Source: Roseospira marina | Lineage (GTDB): Bacteria > Pseudomonadota > Alphaproteobacteria > Rhodospirillales > Rhodospirillaceae | Assembly: GCF_014197855.1 (NCBI RefSeq) | Contig: NZ_JACIGJ010000004.1 | Coordinates: 332,260-396,259 of the forward strand | DNA: 64,000 bases | Direction: 5' to 3' | Shown: positions 35,960 to 46,001 of the stretch, piece after piece | How positions within the stretch are numbered: position 1 is the stretch's first letter | Layout of the letters: every line of letters begins with the position of its first letter | The notes under the pieces: generated by a model | Database searches by the model: none | Told to the model about the DNA's origin: nothing | Seen by the model: the letters and a program-made list of their open reading frames with translations, nothing else | Translations under genes and position numbers: made by a program

Positions 35960-38035
35960 ATGGCGCGTCTCTTGTCGTCCCTGCGTGTATCGACTCGGCT
36001 TTATCTGATTCTTGTGGTGCCTCTGATGGGGCTTTTGGTCGTCGTCAGTCTGAGCACGGTGAGTCGCTATCAGGCAGTAGTCAACGGCGATAAGCTGATT
36101 CGGCTGGCCGCACTGGCCCCTTCGGTGTCTGAACTGATCCACATGCTGCAGCGCGAACGCGGCAGCAACGCCGGGTTCCTTGGCAATCCGGACGGCGCGT
36201 TCGGGTTCCGACTGCAGGCCCTGCGGCTGGACACGGACGGCGCTCTCGGGGCGCTGGAGGTGCAATTCAGTCCGGCCACTCTAGAGCGCTTCGGGGCTGA
36301 GTTGCAGCAGGCGTATGGCGAGGCCAAAGCAGCCCTGGACCACTTGGCCACGAACCGCGAGGCCGTGGATGCCCTCACCGTGTCGGTCACGGACATGGCC
36401 GCCTACTACACCGGCACCATATCCGACCTTCTCGATATTATCGAGCAGATGCCGCGCTTGAGCGAGGACGTCGCGGTCTCCCGCGAAATCACCGCATACA
36501 TCGCGCTTTTGCATGCGAAAGAGCGGGCCGGTCTGGAAAGGGCTATGGGGGCGGCCGGCTTCGGCGCGGGCGGGTTTCAACCGCCCATCTACCAACGATT
36601 CCTGACGCTCCGGGGGGAGCAAACGGCCTTTTTAACCCTTGTCGACGTCCAGGCCGATAACCGAGGCGGCGAGTTGGACGCCCTGCACGCGGCGCTCTCC
36701 GGCGAGGCCTCGCGCGAAGTGGACCGCCTGCGCGATATCGCCGCGGCCAGCATGGCCACGGGGGACACGGCGGGCATCACCGGGGCCGTCTGGTTCGACG
36801 CCATCACCGAGAAAATCGATGCCCTCAAGGCCGTGGAGGATCAGTTTGCGGACACCGTGATGGAGGAAGCGCAGCGGGCTAGTGCCCGCGCGTGGGGCGG
36901 ACTGTGGATCACCCTGGCCGTCGCGGGGATCGTTGTGGCGCTGTCCGTGCCGGTTGCGCTGCGCATCTCCGCCAGCGTCAGCGCGTCTATCCGGGCCATG
37001 ACGGGCGTCATACGCCGGTTGGCCGCGAAGGACGTCGATGCGGTCATCCCCGCCCAGGACATGACGGATGAGTTCGGCGCCATGGCGCGGGAGCTGGGCG
37101 TGTTCCGGGACGCCATGATCGCGGCCGATCGTCTGGTCCGGGATCAGGCCGAGAGTGCCCGCCGGCGGACCGAAAACCTTCATCGGCTGGAGGATACGAC
37201 CCGCACGTTCGACCAAGGCGTCCGCGCGGTGCTTCGTAAGATCGCGGTGACGACCCAAACGCTTCAGGAGGCTGCGACGTCCATGTGCACCATCGCGGAG
37301 CAGACCCACGATCGGGCCTCCACCATGGCGTCGGAATCGGATCGCGCGGCCGGCAGCATCGCGTCCCTTGCCGAGGCGTCGGAGACGCTGTCGACGTCGG
37401 TGGGCAATATCGGGCGTTTGGCTCGGCAGTCCAGTGAGATCGCCGGGCAGGCGGCGGCGGAGGCCGAACGGACGACCACTGTGGTCTCGGGTCTCTCCGA
37501 CGCGGCACAGAAGATTGGAGAGGTCGTGAGCCTGATTACCGACATCGCCGCCCAGACCAATCTGCTGGCCCTCAATGCCACCATCGAGGCGGCGCGTGCC
37601 GGGGACGCCGGCAAGGGGTTCGCGGTGGTGGCCAATGAGGTCAAGAGTCTCGCCACCCAGACCGCCCGTGCCACGAAAGACATCGGCGAGCAGATCGGGG
37701 CCGTGCAGGCCGAGACGCAAACCGCCGTCACGGCCATCGCTGGGGTTGCCGAGATTATCGGGACCATCAACACGGTGGCGTCCGAGATCGCGGCCGCCAT
37801 GGGCGACCAGGACAGCGCGAGTCGGGCGATTGCGACGAGCACCCAGGAGGCCGATAAAGGCACACGGATCGTGTCGCGGACCATCGCGCAGGTCACGGAC
37901 TCGGCACAGCACAGCGACGAGGCCGCCGCCAATGTGATGGAGGCGATCGAGGATCTGGACCGGCAGTCTCACGTGCTGACCGATCTGGTCTCGACCTTCC
38001 TGCGCGACGCGCGGGCGGACGGTTCGTCCGCTTAG
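35960..38035 (+). CDS. methyl-accepting chemotaxis protein with a NIT sensor domain
   Basis: The 691-residue chemoreceptor has a membrane segment at about 16-36. A large periplasmic domain of about 270 residues follows, of the nitrate/nitrite-sensing NIT type ([38 protein letters not shown]). A second membrane segment lies near 315-335, then a HAMP domain and the signalling tip ([26 protein letters not shown]). It probably detects nitrate, nitrite or a similar ion and passes the signal to CheA. The start is the ATG giving [13 protein letters not shown]; an earlier ATG would add 24 residues. No che gene is nearby. Confidence 0.92.
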   Translation: MARLLSSLRVSTRLYLILVVPLMGLLVVVSLSTVSRYQAVVNGDKLIRLAALAPSVSELIHMLQRERGSNAGFLGNPDGAFGFRLQALRLDTDGALGALEVQFSPATLERFGAELQQAYGEAKAALDHLATNREAVDALTVSVTDMAAYYTGTISDLLDIIEQMPRLSEDVAVSREITAYIALLHAKERAGLERAMGAAGFGAGGFQPPIYQRFLTLRGEQTAFLTLVDVQADNRGGELDALHAALSGEASREVDRLRDIAAASMATGDTAGITGAVWFDAITEKIDALKAVEDQFADTVMEEAQRASARAWGGLWITLAVAGIVVALSVPVALRISASVSASIRAMTGVIRRLAAKDVDAVIPAQDMTDEFGAMARELGVFRDAMIAADRLVRDQAESARRRTENLHRLEDTTRTFDQGVRAVLRKIAVTTQTLQEAATSMCTIAEQTHDRASTMASESDRAAGSIASLAEASETLSTSVGNIGRLARQSSEIAGQAAAEAERTTTVVSGLSDAAQKIGEVVSLITDIAAQTNLLALNATIEAARAGDAGKGFAVVANEVKSLATQTARATKDIGEQIGAVQAETQTAVTAIAGVAEIIGTINTVASEIAAAMGDQDSASRAIATSTQEADKGTRIVSRTIAQVTDSAQHSDEAAANVMEAIEDLDRQSHVLTDLVSTFLRDARADGSSA

Positions 38036-38059
38036 GGTCGGGGCGCGGGGCCGGAGGGT

Positions 38060-38407
38060 TTACGGCGTCCGCGACGCCTTTTCCTCCAGGCCGGAGGTGC
38101 CGAACCGGCGCGCCAGCTCCGCCCACACCTGGTCCGGGGCGACGCCCGTCTGTGCCCACAGCACCGACAGGTGATACAGAAGGTCGGCGCTTTCGGTCAC
38201 CACGGCCTCGGGTCCCTCGACGAGGGCGGCGATGACGACCTCGGTGGCCTCCTCGCCGACCTTCTGGGTGATCTTCTTGGGACCCTTGGCGAACAGTTTG
38301 GCGGTGTACGAGGTGTCCGGATCCGCGCCCTTGCGCCCCACCACCACCCGATTCAGATGGTCGAGCACCCGGGCGTCGGGGTGGTCCTCAGGTCCGGGTG
38401 CTGTCAT
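38060..38407 (-). CDS. hisE: phosphoribosyl-ATP pyrophosphatase
   Basis: The 115-residue protein hydrolyses phosphoribosyl-ATP, the second step of histidine synthesis. It has the MazG-like helix motif [13 protein letters not shown] (EExxE) and [12 protein letters not shown]. Its start lies inside the last codons of hisF (20-bp overlap), so translation is coupled. It is the last gene of the hisH-hisA-hisF-hisE operon. Confidence 0.96.
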   Translation of the reverse strand: MTAPGPEDHPDARVLDHLNRVVVGRKGADPDTSYTAKLFAKGPKKITQKVGEEATEVVIAALVEGPEAVVTESADLLYHLSVLWAQTGVAPDQVWAELARRFGTSGLEEKASRTP

Positions 38408-39170
38408 TGGAATCCTCTCGCATCGGAATGCCGGCGGCCCGCATGTGGGCCTTCGCCTCGCCGATGGTGTGTTCGCCGAAATGGAAGATGGAGGCGGCCA
38501 AAACCGCCGTTGCGTGGCCATCGCGGATGCCCTCGACCAAGTGGTCGAGCGTGCCGACGCCGCCCGATGCGATCACCGGCACCGACACCGCATCGGCGAT
38601 GGCGCGGGTTAGCGGCAGGTTGAAGCCCTGGCGCGTGCCGTCGCGGTCCATGCTGGTCAGCAGGATCTCGCCTGCGCCCAGCTCCACCATGCGGCGGGCC
38701 CAGCCGATGGCCTCGATCCCCGTCGGGGTGCGGCCGCCATGGGTGAAGATTTCGAACCGGTCGTCGCCGACGCTCTTCGCGTCGATCGCGACGACGATGC
38801 ACTGGGTGCCGAACTTCTCGGCCGCCTCGCGCACGAACTCGGGGTGATGCACCGCCGCCGTGTTGATGGAGACCTTGTCGGCCCCGGCCAGCAGCAGCCG
38901 GCGGACATCCTCCACGGTGCGCACGCCCCCGCCCACGGTCAGCGGCATGAAGCAGCGTTCGGCCGTGCGCGCCACGACGTCGTACAGGGTCTCGCGGTTA
39001 TCGCTGCTGGCGGTGATGTCCAGGAAGCACAGTTCATCGGCGCCGGCGGCATCGTACACCGTGGCCTGCTCGACCGGGTCGCCCGCGTCGCGTAGGTTCA
39101 CGAAGTTGACTCCCTTGACCACGCGGCCGTCCTTGACGTCCAGGCAGGGGATGATGCGCATCTTCAGCAT
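38388..39170 (-). CDS. hisF: imidazole glycerol phosphate synthase cyclase subunit
   Basis: The 260-residue (beta/alpha)8 barrel uses ammonia from HisH to make imidazole glycerol phosphate and AICAR. Both catalytic Asp are visible: [19 protein letters not shown] near the start and [12 protein letters not shown] near 172-184. [14 protein letters not shown] and [11 protein letters not shown] bind the phosphates. Its ATG overlaps the hisA stop by one base. The C-terminus runs about 7 residues past the usual end, into the start of hisE. Confidence 0.97.
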   Translation of the reverse strand: MLKMRIIPCLDVKDGRVVKGVNFVNLRDAGDPVEQATVYDAAGADELCFLDITASSDNRETLYDVVARTAERCFMPLTVGGGVRTVEDVRRLLLAGADKVSINTAAVHHPEFVREAAEKFGTQCIVVAIDAKSVGDDRFEIFTHGGRTPTGIEAIGWARRMVELGAGEILLTSMDRDGTRQGFNLPLTRAIADAVSVPVIASGGVGTLDHLVEGIRDGHATAVLAASIFHFGEHTIGEAKAHMRAAGIPMREDSNDSTRT

Positions 39171-39919
39171 CAGGCGGAGCCCTCCGTGTCGGCGGCGTGC
39201 AGCATCGCGACGGCGGCGTGCAGGTCCAGGCGGCCGTCGTAGAGCGCGCGCCCGCTGATGGCGCCGATGATGCCCCGGTGCGCTTGCGCGGCGACCGCGC
39301 GCACGTCCTCCAGCGAGGAAATTCCGCCCGACAGGATCACGGGCGTGGTCAGACTTTCCGCCAACGCGGCGGTGGCCTCCAGGTTCGGCCCCTTGAGGAC
39401 GCCGTCGCGGTCGATGTCGGTGTGGATGATCGCGTCCACGCCTGCGTCCTCGAACCGCAGCGCGAGGTCGAGGGCCGTGACCCGCGAGGTCTCCGCCCAG
39501 CCCTCCACGGCGACCATGCCGTCGCGCGCATCGATACCGACCGCGATGCGGCCGGGGAACTCGGTGCAGGCCTTGCGCACCAGTTCGGGATCCCGCAGCG
39601 CCACGGTGCCGAGAATGACCCGGGCGACGCCCTTCTCCAGCCAGAATTCGATGGTGGAGAGGTCGCGGATGCCGCCGCCCAACTGCACCGGGGTCTCCCC
39701 GGCGGCGGTGATGATCGCCTCCACGGCGGCTTCGTTGACCGGCTGGCCCGCGAACGCGCCGTTCAGGTCCACCACGTGCAGCCAGCGGCAGCCGGCGGCG
39801 ACGAACAGACCGGCCTGACGGCCCGGGCTGTCGTTGAACACGGTGGCTTTGTTCATGTCGCCTTTGAGCAGGCGGACGCACTGGCCGTCCTTCAGGTCGA
39901 TGGCGGGAAACAGAATCAT
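39170..39919 (-). CDS. hisA: phosphoribosylformimino-AICAR isomerase
   Basis: The 249-residue barrel isomerises ProFAR to PRFAR. The paired Asp are in [14 protein letters not shown] and [29 protein letters not shown] and [11 protein letters not shown] are the phosphate sites. It is paralogous to HisF and adjacent to it, in the operon that starts with hisH. Confidence 0.97.
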   Translation of the reverse strand: MILFPAIDLKDGQCVRLLKGDMNKATVFNDSPGRQAGLFVAAGCRWLHVVDLNGAFAGQPVNEAAVEAIITAAGETPVQLGGGIRDLSTIEFWLEKGVARVILGTVALRDPELVRKACTEFPGRIAVGIDARDGMVAVEGWAETSRVTALDLALRFEDAGVDAIIHTDIDRDGVLKGPNLEATAALAESLTTPVILSGGISSLEDVRAVAAQAHRGIIGAISGRALYDGRLDLHAAVAMLHAADTEGSA

Positions 39920-39923
39920 GGGG

Positions 39924-40568
39924 TCACGGAGCCCAGCGCAGGAAGTTGGTGATAAGGCGCAGTCCGGTGGCCTGGCTTTTCTCCGGGTGGAACTGCGTGC
40001 CCACCATGGTATCGCGGCCGACGATGGCGGTCACGGGACCGCCATAGTCCACGGTCGCCAGCACCTGCGCCGGATCGGCCATGGTCATGGCGTAGGAGTG
40101 GACGAAATAGGCGTGCTGGCCGGTGCCGATGCCTTCCAGCACCGGGTGGCCGGTGGCACTCACGCGCAGGTCGTTCCAGCCCATATGCGGGATCTTCAGC
40201 GCGGGATCGTCCGGGGTGATCGGCTCCACGATGCCGTCGACCCAGTCGAGGCCGGGGTGCGTACCGTGCTCCCGCCCCTCTCGGGCCATGAGCTGCATGC
40301 CGACGCAGATGCCCAGGAACGGGCGGCCGCGCCCATGCACGGCTTCCGCCAGCGCGTCGATCATGCCGTCCACGGCGCCCAGGCCGCGCCGGCAATCGCC
40401 GAAGGCGCCGACGCCGGGGAGAACGACGCGGTCGGCGCGGGCGACCTCGTCCGGCCGATCGGTCACCCGGACGGTTTGAGCGGTCTGGGCTTCCAGCGTC
40501 GCGCGCTCGAACGCCTTGGCGGCGGAACGCAGATTGCCGGACCCATAGTCGATAATGGCAATGGTCAT
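39924..40568 (-). CDS. hisH: imidazole glycerol phosphate synthase glutaminase subunit
   Basis: The 214-residue class I glutaminase supplies ammonia to HisF. The nucleophile is in [11 protein letters not shown], and the His-Glu pair is in [27 protein letters not shown] starts the protein. It is the first gene of the hisHAFE cluster, which ends 4 bp before hisA starts. No promoter motif is obvious in the 190 bp upstream. Confidence 0.97.
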   Translation of the reverse strand: MTIAIIDYGSGNLRSAAKAFERATLEAQTAQTVRVTDRPDEVARADRVVLPGVGAFGDCRRGLGAVDGMIDALAEAVHGRGRPFLGICVGMQLMAREGREHGTHPGLDWVDGIVEPITPDDPALKIPHMGWNDLRVSATGHPVLEGIGTGQHAYFVHSYAMTMADPAQVLATVDYGGPVTAIVGRDTMVGTQFHPEKSQATGLRLITNFLRWAP

Positions 40569-40759
40569 GGAGCCGTCGTTGGTTGCGGTCGCCGGTCGCG
40601 GGCGGCCGGGAATCAGAGGATACCTCGCCTTTTAGCAGGATGCGACGGAGCGACAAAGGGCTTCCGCAAAAGGCGTCCGCCGCGCGCTTCCCAGGGACCC
40701 GTGCCGGCGCCGGGTCTGGGGTCGGTTCCGTCCGGGGGCTCCGCCAGGGCTGGTTCAGG

Positions 40760-41869
40760 TTATGAAACCGGGCGCACCAGTCGCCCGTTAAACAGAAACA
40801 TGAGCCACCGCGAGTTTTTAATAATCCCGTGGTGAATGGCTAAGCCGATCACGATGGTGGATAGCGAAACAAAAATAAAAAGGACATCATCATTCGTAAT
40901 ATAGGGCTCTATCGCTGTGGCAAGAGCGTATATTACCAAGTAGTGAAAAAGATAGACGGTGTATACGGATTCGGACACAAAACGGAGTGGGCGGCTTGGT
41001 CCGGTAATAACATACTGAAACAGGCTGAGAATCAGTCCAATCACACACAGATTCGTGAATCCTCGCGTAAAGTGATACAGGGCTTTCTCAAGGTTTCCAC
41101 CGTTCAAGCCATTGGTTTGAGAGAGAACGATCAGAAGGGCAGCGGAACAGGTCAGCGCTGGGAGTGAAATCCGGTGAATCCGATCAAAGAAGGCTTTGCT
41201 TTTGAAGGCCAGCAGCCCCAGGAAGAAGAAGGGAATATAGGCCATCGTTGTCCATAGAATCCACTCCAATGGATTTGGTGGCAAAAATTCCTTGAACACG
41301 AACGTAAACGACGTGCGCACGAGGATTTGATAGGCGCCCGTAAGGGCCGCAAGGAGAATAAGAACGGCCCCACCAAACCTCTGGTCCAGGTTCTCATACA
41401 AGTGGTCAAGGTTGCCATGCCGTATAAGCCAAAGACACGCTGGCGTCAGCGCAACGTAGATCATAAGCGAAAAAAGGAACCAAAGATGAAGGTGCCAGAC
41501 CATCGGCCCCTTCGGATCCGGCGGAATGTCGCCAAAGAAAAATGTATTGATGCCCACAAAACCGTTATGGTAGATATACACGAGATAGTTGCTTCCCGGG
41601 TTCAGAAGGATCAGGCAGACAGCCAAAGGAACCCCTAAAGCAATGAGGCGGGATTTTAGGAACCCGCCTGTGCCACGCCGAAGAAAGAGCATGGTCGCAA
41701 AGTAACCGGAAATAAGGAAAAACGTCGACATTCGAAAAAGACTCGACGTTATGCCGATTAGATCATAGGGCTTGACGTCGGGTATTAGGCTCGCTGTGTG
41801 AACAAAGATGCCAAAAAGCATGCAGAAACTGCGCACAGCATCCAGATAATAAATTCGTTGTTCACTCAT
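40760..41869 (-). CDS. acyltransferase family 3 membrane protein, AT-rich
   Basis: The 369-residue protein has about ten membrane segments and the acyltransferase-3 pattern: RIYYLDAVRSFCMLFGIFVHTA, SGYFATMLFLRR, WHLHLWFLFSLM, and a C-terminal YLFHYLVIYA. Some relatives (OpgC/MdoC) add succinyl groups to periplasmic glucans; others acylate lipopolysaccharide. The gene differs from its neighbours in base use: it has many A/T third positions and AAA/ATA/TTT codons, so it was probably acquired. It lies alone behind the his operon. The start is the ATG giving MSEQRIYYLDAV. Confidence 0.85.
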   Translation of the reverse strand: MSEQRIYYLDAVRSFCMLFGIFVHTASLIPDVKPYDLIGITSSLFRMSTFFLISGYFATMLFLRRGTGGFLKSRLIALGVPLAVCLILLNPGSNYLVYIYHNGFVGINTFFFGDIPPDPKGPMVWHLHLWFLFSLMIYVALTPACLWLIRHGNLDHLYENLDQRFGGAVLILLAALTGAYQILVRTSFTFVFKEFLPPNPLEWILWTTMAYIPFFFLGLLAFKSKAFFDRIHRISLPALTCSAALLIVLSQTNGLNGGNLEKALYHFTRGFTNLCVIGLILSLFQYVITGPSRPLRFVSESVYTVYLFHYLVIYALATAIEPYITNDDVLFIFVSLSTIVIGLAIHHGIIKNSRWLMFLFNGRLVRPVS

Positions 41870-41947
41870 GCACAACCAACCTGCCCATTTGGTGCGAGTC
41901 CTACAACCGTAGCTCTTGCCATGAATCGAACAGTAGGTCGAGCAAAA

Positions 41948-43765
41948 ATGGGTTCCGAGCAGAAAAGGCGGGGTGCGCACGCCCGCAAGGGATTGTCGGA
42001 GTCGACCTCAGGGGCAGCGCTGCACCACGATGGGCGCACCAATAGAGTGCGGCGGGGCTGGCGTGGCGGTGTGCTGGCGGCGGCGTTACTGGCCGCCTGC
42101 GCCGGTCCGGTACCGCTGCACGAGGTACCGCCCCGGCCCGAAGTGCCGCCCCTGACCCCGGCGCAGCAGGCCGCGGTGGGGACGGTCGCGCTGGCCGATG
42201 TTGCGGTGTCCGCCGATGCTGAGACCGGCCGGTGCCGCCTGGATGCGGTGTGCGGGCCGGGCGGACCGGTCCGGCCCTGGTCCGAGAGCCGTGATGTGAC
42301 GGAGCCGCTGCGCACCGTGTTCCGGGCGACGCTGGGGGAGACCCTGGGCTTCCGCGTCGCCGGGGATCCGGACGACCTGTTCGGCTATGCCCGCGCCCAT
42401 GCGGATGCGGAGTTCCAGCTCGCGGCGCGCTTTCGCTCCGTGCGGTACGACCTGTGTCGCGAGGTGAACCTCCTGGGCTTTCCGGTGGGCACGTCCGGGG
42501 CCGCTAGCGCGGACATCGCGGTCCAGCTTCTCGACCAGAAGACGGGGCAGGTGGCTTATCAGACCCGGGTGACCGCCCGCGCCACCCTCGACGATCCGTT
42601 GGGCTCCGGGGCGGAAGAGCGCCTGCGCGCGGCGGTGTTTGCGGACGCGCTGCATCGGCTGGCGGCCGACAACGGGTTCCGTCGGGCGCTGGTGAGCGGC
42701 ATTCCCAGCCACGACGCCTTGCGCCGCGCCGAAGGCGTGCCGGCGCCCGGACCGTATGGGGCGCTCCCGAGCACCGCCGACGGATGGGGTGCGGCGTGGT
42801 CGGCGGGGGCGTCGCCTGGGGTACACCCGACGGCCTCATACGGGACGCCCACTGCGTATGCCGGATTCGGGGGAGGGGGGCTGAGTGCGCCCTCCGCCGC
42901 GTTCGCCACCGGGTCCCCGGGCGGGCTCACGCTGTCCGGGCCGCCGTTGTTCGCGGAGCCGTTGGCGCTCAATGTCGAGCAGGTGCGCGCGGCCACCGTC
43001 ACCGTTCTGGGCATGGCCGGCCACGGCAGCGGCTTTTTTCTGACCAGAGACGGGTGGGTCCTGACCAACGCACATGTCGTGGCGGGCGGCGATGTGTTCC
43101 GCCTCCGTCTCGTGGATGGCCGCGAGGTTTGGGCCCGGGTCGAGCGGCGCCATCCTCGCCGTGATGTCGCGCTGCTGAAGGCGATCGGGCAGGGGTTTGC
43201 GGCCCTGCCATTGCGGCCGACCCTGGCTCAGGCGTCGGAGACCGCCTATGCGATCGGTACGCCCCGCAACCGGGGCCTCGGGCAGAGCGTCAGCCAGGGC
43301 ATCATCAGCGCCTACCGGCCGCAGGGACTGGATGGCCTGGACGTGTACCAGGCCACCACGCCGATCCACCCCGGCAACAGCGGGGGCCCACTGGTGGACG
43401 CCTGGGGCAATGTGGTGGCGCTGGCCGTGGCCATGCTGTCCGACAGCCGCCAAGGAGTCGGGTTCTTCATACCGGTCCACGACGCCGTGCGGCATGTGGG
43501 GGTGCGTGTGATCAACCCGATGCCGGGGCAGATGCGGGGCCCGGCGGTCGCGGTCGCGCCGCCGGTCGGGTTCGCCGGGCCGCCGCCGTCGTCCGCCGCG
43601 CATCCCGGCGCCTCTTATCCGGGCCCGTCATATCCGGGCGCGGCTCCGGCCGGGTATCCTGCCGGATCGCCATACCCGTCTCTGCCGCCCTCCGCCGGAG
43701 CCGGGCCATGTGGCGGCGGCCCTTGTCCGAGCGGCGCGTATGGGGCCGGATACGCCCGATATTAG
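41948..43765 (+). CDS. trypsin-like serine protease, predicted lipoprotein
   Basis: The protein has 605 residues from this ATG. A lipoprotein signal (GGVLAAALLAAC, lipobox Cys) lies near residues 40-53, which makes the true start uncertain; the GTG at 42047 would place it at the usual distance. After a region of about 300 residues of unknown fold comes an S1C-type protease domain: His in LTNAHVV, Asp in RRDVALLK, Ser in HPGNSGGPLVD. A Pro/Gly/Tyr-rich tail (SYPGPSYPGAAP repeats) closes it. No PDZ domain follows the protease, unlike in DegP. It faces typA tail to tail. Confidence 0.85.
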   Translation: MGSEQKRRGAHARKGLSESTSGAALHHDGRTNRVRRGWRGGVLAAALLAACAGPVPLHEVPPRPEVPPLTPAQQAAVGTVALADVAVSADAETGRCRLDAVCGPGGPVRPWSESRDVTEPLRTVFRATLGETLGFRVAGDPDDLFGYARAHADAEFQLAARFRSVRYDLCREVNLLGFPVGTSGAASADIAVQLLDQKTGQVAYQTRVTARATLDDPLGSGAEERLRAAVFADALHRLAADNGFRRALVSGIPSHDALRRAEGVPAPGPYGALPSTADGWGAAWSAGASPGVHPTASYGTPTAYAGFGGGGLSAPSAAFATGSPGGLTLSGPPLFAEPLALNVEQVRAATVTVLGMAGHGSGFFLTRDGWVLTNAHVVAGGDVFRLRLVDGREVWARVERRHPRRDVALLKAIGQGFAALPLRPTLAQASETAYAIGTPRNRGLGQSVSQGIISAYRPQGLDGLDVYQATTPIHPGNSGGPLVDAWGNVVALAVAMLSDSRQGVGFFIPVHDAVRHVGVRVINPMPGQMRGPAVAVAPPVGFAGPPPSSAAHPGASYPGPSYPGAAPAGYPAGSPYPSLPPSAGAGPCGGGPCPSGAYGAGYARY

Positions 43766-43775
43766 GCCCTGGCTT

Positions 43776-45608
43776 TTAGGCTTCGGTGCGGCGGCTGGCC
43801 TTCTTACGCTCGTTCGGATCCAGGATCTTCTTGCGCAGGCGGATGGACTTCGGCGTGACCTCCACCAACTCGTCGTCCTGGATGTAGGCCAGCGCGTCCT
43901 CCAGCGTCATCCGGCGCGGCGGGGGCAGCAGGATGGCGTCGTCCTTGCCGGCGGCGCGGATGTTGGTCAGCTTCTTGGCCTTGAGCGGGTTGATCTCCAG
44001 ATCGTTGCCGCGGTTGTGCTCGCCGATGATCATGCCCTCATAGACCGCCTCACCCGGCTCGATGAACTGCGGCCCGCGATCCAGCAGGTTGAACAGGGCG
44101 TAGGCCACGGCCTCGCCGCCCGCGTTCGAGATCAACACGCCCTCGCGCCGGCCCTCAATGGTGCCCTTCCACGGCGCGTAGCCATAGAACAGCCGGTTCA
44201 TGACGCCGGTGCCGCGCGTGTCGGTCAGGAACTCACCGTGGTAGCCGATCAGTCCGCGCGACGGCGCGTGGAACACCACGCGCGTCTTGCCGCCACCGGA
44301 GGGCCGCATCTCCACCAGATCCGCCTTGCGCTGGGTCATCTTTTCGACCACCGCGCCGGCGTATTCCTCGTCGACGTCGATGTAGACCTCTTCGATCGGC
44401 TCCATCTTCTGGCCCGACTCGTCGGTCTGGATCAGCACGCGGGGGCGCGAGATGGCCAGCTCGAAGCCCTCGCGGCGCATGGTCTCGATCAGCACGCCAA
44501 GCTGAAGCTCGCCGCGCCCGGCGACCTCGAAGGCATCCTTTTCGGCCGTTTCGGTGATCTGGATGGCCACGTTGCCCTCGGCTTCGCGCTCCAGGCGGGC
44601 GCCGATCACGCGGCTGGTCAACTTGCTGCCTTCGCGGCCGGCCAGCGGGCCGTCGTTGACCGAGAACGTCATGGCCAGCGTCGGCGGGTCGATCGGCTGG
44701 GCGGGCAGGGCTTCCGTAACGTCGGTGGCGCACAGCGTGTCGGCCACGGTCGCTTCGGTCAGGCCGGCGATGGCGATGATGTCGCCCGCCTCGGCTTCCT
44801 CGACCGCGACGCGCTCCAGGCCCCGGAAGCTCAGCAGCTTGGACGCGCGGCCCTGCTCGATCAACGAACCATCGCGCGACAGGGCCTTGATCGCCTGATT
44901 CAGCCGGATGCGGCCGGTGGCGATGCGCCCGGTCAGGATGCGGCCGAGGTAGGGATCGGCCTCCAGCGTCGTCGCCAGCATGGAGAACGGCGCGTCCAGC
45001 ACGCGCTCCGGCGGCGGGACGTGGCCGAGGATCAGGTTGAACAGCGGCTCCAGCGTCAGGCCTTCGGTGCCGGTCTCGATCACTTCGGGGTTCGGCGCGG
45101 CCCAGCCATCACGGCCGGAGGCATACAGCGTCGGGAAATCAAGCTGGTTGTCGTCGGCGTCGAGGGCGGCGAACAGGTCGAACACCTCGTCATGGACGGC
45201 ATGGGCGCGCGCGTCGGAGCGGTCGACCTTGTTGATGACGCAGATCGGCCGCAGACCCTTCCGCAGGGCCTTCGACAGCACGAACTTGGTCTGGGGCAGG
45301 GGCCCCTCCGCCGCGTCCACCAGAAGAACGACACCGTCGACCATGGACAGGATGCGCTCGACCTCGCCGCCGAAGTCGGCGTGGCCCGGCGTGTCCACGA
45401 TGTTGATGCGGACCCCTTCCCAAGCGACCGAGGTGCACTTGGCAAGGATGGTGATGCCGCGTTCGCGCTCCAGATCGTTGGAGTCCATGGCGCGCTCGGC
45501 GACCTTCTGGTGCTCGCGGAAGGTGCCCGATTGCTTGAGCATGGCATCGACCAGGGTGGTCTTACCGTGGTCAACGTGGGCGATAATGGCGATATTGCGC
45601 AGATCCAT
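43776..45608 (-). CDS. typA: ribosome-associated GTPase TypA/BipA
   Basis: The 610-residue translational GTPase has G1 AHVDHGKTTL, the switch I sequence RERGITI, G3 DTPGHADFGGEV and G4 NKVDRSDA, then the EF-G-like domains and the BipA C-terminal domain. It helps late 50S subunit assembly and stress adaptation. The gene is monocistronic. A gap of about 390 bp separates its start from the divergent ettA gene. Confidence 0.97.
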   Translation of the reverse strand: MDLRNIAIIAHVDHGKTTLVDAMLKQSGTFREHQKVAERAMDSNDLERERGITILAKCTSVAWEGVRINIVDTPGHADFGGEVERILSMVDGVVLLVDAAEGPLPQTKFVLSKALRKGLRPICVINKVDRSDARAHAVHDEVFDLFAALDADDNQLDFPTLYASGRDGWAAPNPEVIETGTEGLTLEPLFNLILGHVPPPERVLDAPFSMLATTLEADPYLGRILTGRIATGRIRLNQAIKALSRDGSLIEQGRASKLLSFRGLERVAVEEAEAGDIIAIAGLTEATVADTLCATDVTEALPAQPIDPPTLAMTFSVNDGPLAGREGSKLTSRVIGARLEREAEGNVAIQITETAEKDAFEVAGRGELQLGVLIETMRREGFELAISRPRVLIQTDESGQKMEPIEEVYIDVDEEYAGAVVEKMTQRKADLVEMRPSGGGKTRVVFHAPSRGLIGYHGEFLTDTRGTGVMNRLFYGYAPWKGTIEGRREGVLISNAGGEAVAYALFNLLDRGPQFIEPGEAVYEGMIIGEHNRGNDLEINPLKAKKLTNIRAAGKDDAILLPPPRRMTLEDALAYIQDDELVEVTPKSIRLRKKILDPNERKKASRRTEA

Positions 45609-46001
45609 GGCGTGCGTAGTCCTGTGGCGCCAGCGGCGTCGCGGGCGGATTCAAAGGGGGTTTCCGGGAGGTCGTGCGACGGCTTACACCAGAAACGCCC
45701 GGGCGTCACGGCCTATGGCGTCCCCATGATGCGTTGGGGACGGGGTGTGGCCGGACAGGACCATTCCATGACCGTTCCATGACCGATCCATGACGATACG
45801 ATGATGGGGAACGGACAGAGTGCGGACCGCTGGGCTGGGCAGACGTGACGGCCCGATCGGCGTTGGCGCCCATTGCTCCCGCGCGCGCGCTGCGATAGAA
45901 GGGGCACCATCCGAATCGGATACCAGAAAACCGGCCCGTGCCTTCCGGCGCGGCGCCGGTGTTCGTGTCCGCCCATCGTTCTGCCCCTCCCGGAGGAGCC
46001 C
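45609..46001. other. typA-ettA divergent region with a small tandem repeat
   Basis: This 393-bp region must carry promoters for both genes. It contains three copies of TCCATGACC-like units at an 11-bp period (45765, 45776 and 45787), which is one helical turn. Tightly phased copies could be a binding array. No other gene is supported. The ribosome site of ettA (CGGAGGAGCC) is at the right end. Confidence 0.45.
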
